Assembly: GCA_945291235.1 (NCBI GenBank)
Contig: CALYQY010000043.1
Span: 1 to 18,591 of the forward strand
Source: an uncultured Gilliamella sp.
GTDB taxonomy: Bacteria > Pseudomonadota > Gammaproteobacteria > Enterobacterales > Enterobacteriaceae
Direction: 5' to 3'
Length of the DNA: 18,591 nucleotides
Part shown: positions 17,019 to 18,591 of the stretch, in pieces
How the letters are laid out: each line of letters opens with the position of its first letter
How positions within the stretch are numbered: position 1 is the stretch's first letter
The notes under the pieces: generated by a model
What the model was told of the DNA's origin: nothing
What the model saw: only the letters and a program-made list of their open reading frames with translations
Databases searched by the model: none
Translations under genes and position numbers: made by a program

Positions 17019-17378
17019 AAAATAGCAATAAACGGCCAGCAGATTAGCCGTTTTATAATTGCTAAAGGTTCAAACATAAACGGCTGGTATGAAATATACA
17101 GTGATGGCTTTAAACGAGTTGGCAACAAATGGCCTGTCTCCAACCCGCTTCATTCACCAAACCCGTTAGGTTGTGTAAAAGTTCCATTCCCAATACCGTT
17201 TACCCAGACAGTTATATCTGTCAATGTCTCAATTGAAACATCTACACCTGCAGTTGAAATCATAAATTATGAAATCAATAGTTTGCATGAAATAGGGCTA
17301 ACAGCGGGAATGTTCGGTGCATCGGGAATGGTTGCGATGAGTGAATTTGCATGTTCATACTCAGCCGAGGGATATTAA
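16983..17378 (+). CDS. Silent alternative tail-fibre C-terminus (no start codon)
   Basis: An open frame of 131 codons starting within the left repeat (PIYEVGEHVDFK) and running to TAA at 17376. The frame is open only back to 16968 with no start codon or ribosome site, so it is silent as it stands. After inversion it would become the C-terminus of the fibre gene at the right edge. The body has NGWYEIYSDGFKRVG and a VPFPIPFTQTVISVNVSIET-type beta-rich segment, the pattern of receptor-binding tips of tailed-phage side fibres. It differs from the active tip after the repeat. No stops or frameshifts interrupt it. A tfa-like reading frame begins one base after its stop. Confidence 0.82.
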   Translation, partial: PIYEVGEHVDFKKIAINGQQISRFIIAKGSNINGWYEIYSDGFKRVGNKWPVSNPLHSPNPLGCVKVPFPIPFTQTVISVNVSIETSTPAVEIINYEINSLHEIGLTAGMFGASGMVAMSEFACSYSAEGY

Positions 17379-17379
17379 T

Positions 17380-17763
17380 ATGAGATATTTCAATAAAATA
17401 ACAACGGCAGAGGTAATGCCCAGTATATATGATATCAATTATGATGTAATAGAATTAGACAATAATCATTGGTTTTTTACGTCGGACATACCCGACAATA
17501 AAAAAATAGTTGCTGATGCAAACGGACAATCAAAACTAAAGAATATTAGTGATAGTCTCAGCAATATAGATAAAATAAAAACCAACAAATAAAAACAACA
17601 ACAATTAATTAATAATGTGGACACAAATAACAATCCTGCAAGACATTATCGATTAAGATATGCTAGAATCAAACGAGGCAGAAATGTAAAAACATACATG
17701 ATTTTATTGACCCGTATTGATATTAATCAATCAGATATTAACTGGTCCCAAGAAACCGAGTAA
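17380..17763 (+). pseudogene. Tail-fibre assembly protein (Tfa), silent and degraded copy
   Basis: Tfa proteins are chaperones that fold and attach phage tail fibres. The ATG at 17380 follows GAGGGA and lies one base after the silent fibre cassette. Frame 1 gives a Tfa-like N-terminal half of 70 codons, then TAA at 17590-17592. Reading on in that frame gives KQQQLINNV. The family-like core LQDIID-DMLESNEAEM then appears one frame over (17636-17686), interrupted by TAA at 17654. Frame 1 resumes with KTYMILLTRIDINQSDINW to a stop at 17761-17763. So there are two stop codons and two compensating frame changes (near 17620-17635 and at 17687). Rejoined, it would be about 127 residues, normal for Tfa. 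Only the N-terminal 70 residues could now be made even if the segment flipped. Confidence 0.78.
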
Positions 17764-17771
17764 TCACTCGG
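17756..17771. terminator. Palindrome where the two tfa genes meet
   Basis: CCGAGT (17756-17761) and ACTCGG (17766-17771) form a 6-bp GC-rich hairpin with a 4-nt loop. It covers both stop codons: TAA of the plus-strand tfa at 17761-17763 and TGA of the minus-strand tfa at 17766-17764. It sits about 15 bp from the middle of the invertible segment and may terminate whichever module is expressed. U-runs are weak. Confidence 0.4.
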
Positions 17772-18201
17772 GTATTTCAGGAAACACAGCGTTAACATGT
17801 GCCGTGTCAATACGAGGAACGTCAATGGAAAATAACTCTAAACGCTCTAATAGTCGTTTTTCATTATCTGTTGCTACGTTGTGTTTTATAGCGCATTGTA
17901 ATAATGTTTTTTTCGTACTGGCGTCAGTTATTAATTTATCTCTGAGAGCTATGTTTTTCCTGATTTTAAAATCAGTTTCCGCAGCCATATCCAGTACCTA
18001 TTGTCCACCGTTCCATTTGTGAAAACCTGACAGTGGGGACTCTGAATACGTTAAATCATTAAATATAACACACCCCGCATTGATTGCGTTAAATAAATCA
18101 ATGTGTTGATCTTTTGTGATTTCAATTGAATCTGGTGGTATATCAATATTGATTTCATCTATATAAAATGATTGTGTTTTAAAATTATAAAAATGTTTCA
18201 T
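17764..18201 (-). pseudogene. Tail-fibre assembly protein (Tfa), active-orientation copy with an in-frame amber codon
   Basis: Chaperone for the fibre encoded just upstream: its ATG (18201) lies two bases after the fibre stop and has AGGA upstream. The N-terminal half (67 codons, MKHFYNFKTQSFYIDEINID onward, ending FHKWNGGQ) stops at TAG (18000-17998). In the same frame the sequence continues VLDMAAETDFKIRKN through a helical C-terminal half with the Tfa-type ending RIDTAHVNAVFPEIPE. Restoring one codon gives 145 residues, a normal Tfa length. Trp is expected at this position in KWNGxxW contexts, so TGG to TAG is the simplest explanation. An internal ATG at 17988 might allow separate translation of the C-terminal half. 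Suppression of the amber codon is possible but not shown. Confidence 0.78.
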
Positions 18202-18203
18202 AC

Positions 18204-18591
18204 TCAAAATCCTAATGCTATGTAAAATAAATCGGTGTCAGCATATTCGCCAGGCCCACATCTTCCCCAACATCTAAATTGTGATGCTGAAATTGGGTGT
18301 GCCGATGTTGAATTTGCGCCGTAATACCTATCGCTTGTCATAACCAGAAAACACGTATGCGGAAACGCTGTATGAAACGATTGTATATAGCCATTCACCC
18401 CAGCAGTTTGAGAATATCTTGATTCCCCCCATTGAATCACTAATCCGCTGGGTAGTTTTATATAACCATTTTTATTGAATGATCCGGTGTAATCGTTGCT
18501 ACAAATTAAATCGCGGTTATTAACAGTTGGCCGTTCTTTAAAATCAACATGTTCACCTACCTCATAAATAGGATCACTACCATTCATTATT
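18204..18591 (-). CDS. Phage tail-fibre protein, active C-terminus (5' part outside window)
   Basis: Receptor-binding C-terminal part of a tailed-phage side fibre. The frame is open to the right window edge (an internal Met at 18587 is not taken as the start), so the conserved shaft lies beyond the window. It reads NGSDPIYEVGEHVDFK across the right repeat, then a variable tip with NGYIKLPSGLVIQWGE, FHTAFPHTCFLVMTS and the ending FYIALGF. These features are typical of the gp53-like tail-fibre C-terminal domain. The tip is replaced by the unrelated one at 16983-17378 if the segment inverts. It is followed two bases later by its tfa gene, the usual fibre-chaperone order. Confidence 0.85.
   Translation of the reverse strand, partial: IMNGSDPIYEVGEHVDFKERPTVNNRDLICSNDYTGSFNKNGYIKLPSGLVIQWGESRYSQTAGVNGYIQSFHTAFPHTCFLVMTSDRYYGANSTSAHPISASQFRCWGRCGPGEYADTDLFYIALGF
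18537..18574 (-). repeat. Right inverted repeat of the tail-fibre switch (IR-R)
   Basis: The exact reverse complement of 16981-17018 over 38 bp. It lies inside the active fibre gene at the junction of constant and variable parts, encoding PIYEVGEHVDFK. It is the presumed crossover site that joins the fibre shaft to either tip. Confidence 0.93.

Larger units (their letters stand above)
16981..18574. other. Candidate invertible tail-fibre segment (Mu G/P1 C-like)
   Basis: A 1594-bp segment bounded by 38-bp perfect inverted repeats. It holds two convergent modules of the same type, each a fibre C-terminus followed one or two bases later by a tfa gene. The right module is joined in frame to a fibre gene entering from beyond the window. 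The left module has no start codon but carries the same repeat in the same reading phase, so inversion would fuse it in frame. The organisation is that of the Mu G and P1 C segments. The current orientation should express the right-hand (minus-strand) fibre tip. Confidence 0.88.

Noticed and set aside
17717..18022. 101-codon plus-strand open frame opposite the minus-strand tfa
   Set aside because: It overlaps the Tfa frame antisense, has no ribosome site or recognisable motif, and is best explained as a shadow of the real coding strand.
16981..18574. Serine-invertase (Gin/Cin/Hin) crossover sites at the repeats
   Set aside because: The repeats lack the roughly 26-bp dyad with AAACC/GGTTT-type arms around a central dinucleotide, and no serine recombinase gene or enhancer is visible in the window.
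1..18591. CRISPR array or insertion sequence
   Set aside because: No regularly spaced direct repeats and no transposase frames or IS-type terminal repeats are visible. The only long repeat is the 38-bp inverted pair of the tail-fibre switch.

Overview
The window is low-G+C gammaproteobacterial chromosome running into a phage-derived region. The housekeeping proteins (Pta, AckA, CysK, RuvA, RuvB, YbaB, DnaX, RecQ) read closely like their Enterobacterales homologues. The base composition, divergent YfbV and PriC, and rearranged gene order fit an Orbales/Gilliamella-like host better than an enteric one. That placement is an inference and no marker here settles it.

Region 1 (1-5006): a 407-base AT-rich gap, then the acetate pathway pair ackA-pta on the minus strand, with a hairpin between them and a strong terminator after pta. 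Divergent from ackA is a plus-strand pair, yfbV and priC. Region 2 (5242-6207): cysK alone, convergent with the next block and separated from it by a palindromic terminator. Region 3 (6292-10684): minus-strand replication and repair genes. ruvA-ruvB form one unit and dnaX-ybaB another. dnaX carries a complete programmed -1 frameshift signal (Shine-Dalgarno-like stimulator, A AAA AAG slippery site, immediate -1 frame stop, stem-loop), so both the tau and gamma clamp-loader subunits should be made. Region 4 (11018-15506): an M20-family amidohydrolase, a multi-pass membrane protein probably working with it, and recQ, all on the minus strand.

Region 5 (15741-18591) is the most interesting. A tRNA-Val(GAC) gene with a good promoter is followed by a lambda-Int-like tyrosine recombinase. 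It has all catalytic residues but no recognisable arm-binding domain. The recombinase's last codons and stop lie inside a 38-bp perfect repeat (16981-17018), which recurs inverted at 18537-18574. Between the copies lie two convergent tail-fibre C-terminus plus tail-fibre-assembly (tfa) modules. The right one continues in frame into a fibre gene leaving the window. The left one has no start codon but would join the same fibre in frame if the segment flipped. This is the layout of the Mu G or P1 C host-range switch, but the adjacent enzyme is a tyrosine rather than a serine recombinase.

Both tfa genes are damaged. The right one has a single in-frame amber codon. The left (silent) one has two stops and two compensating frame changes. 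The switch therefore looks recently functional and partly decaying.
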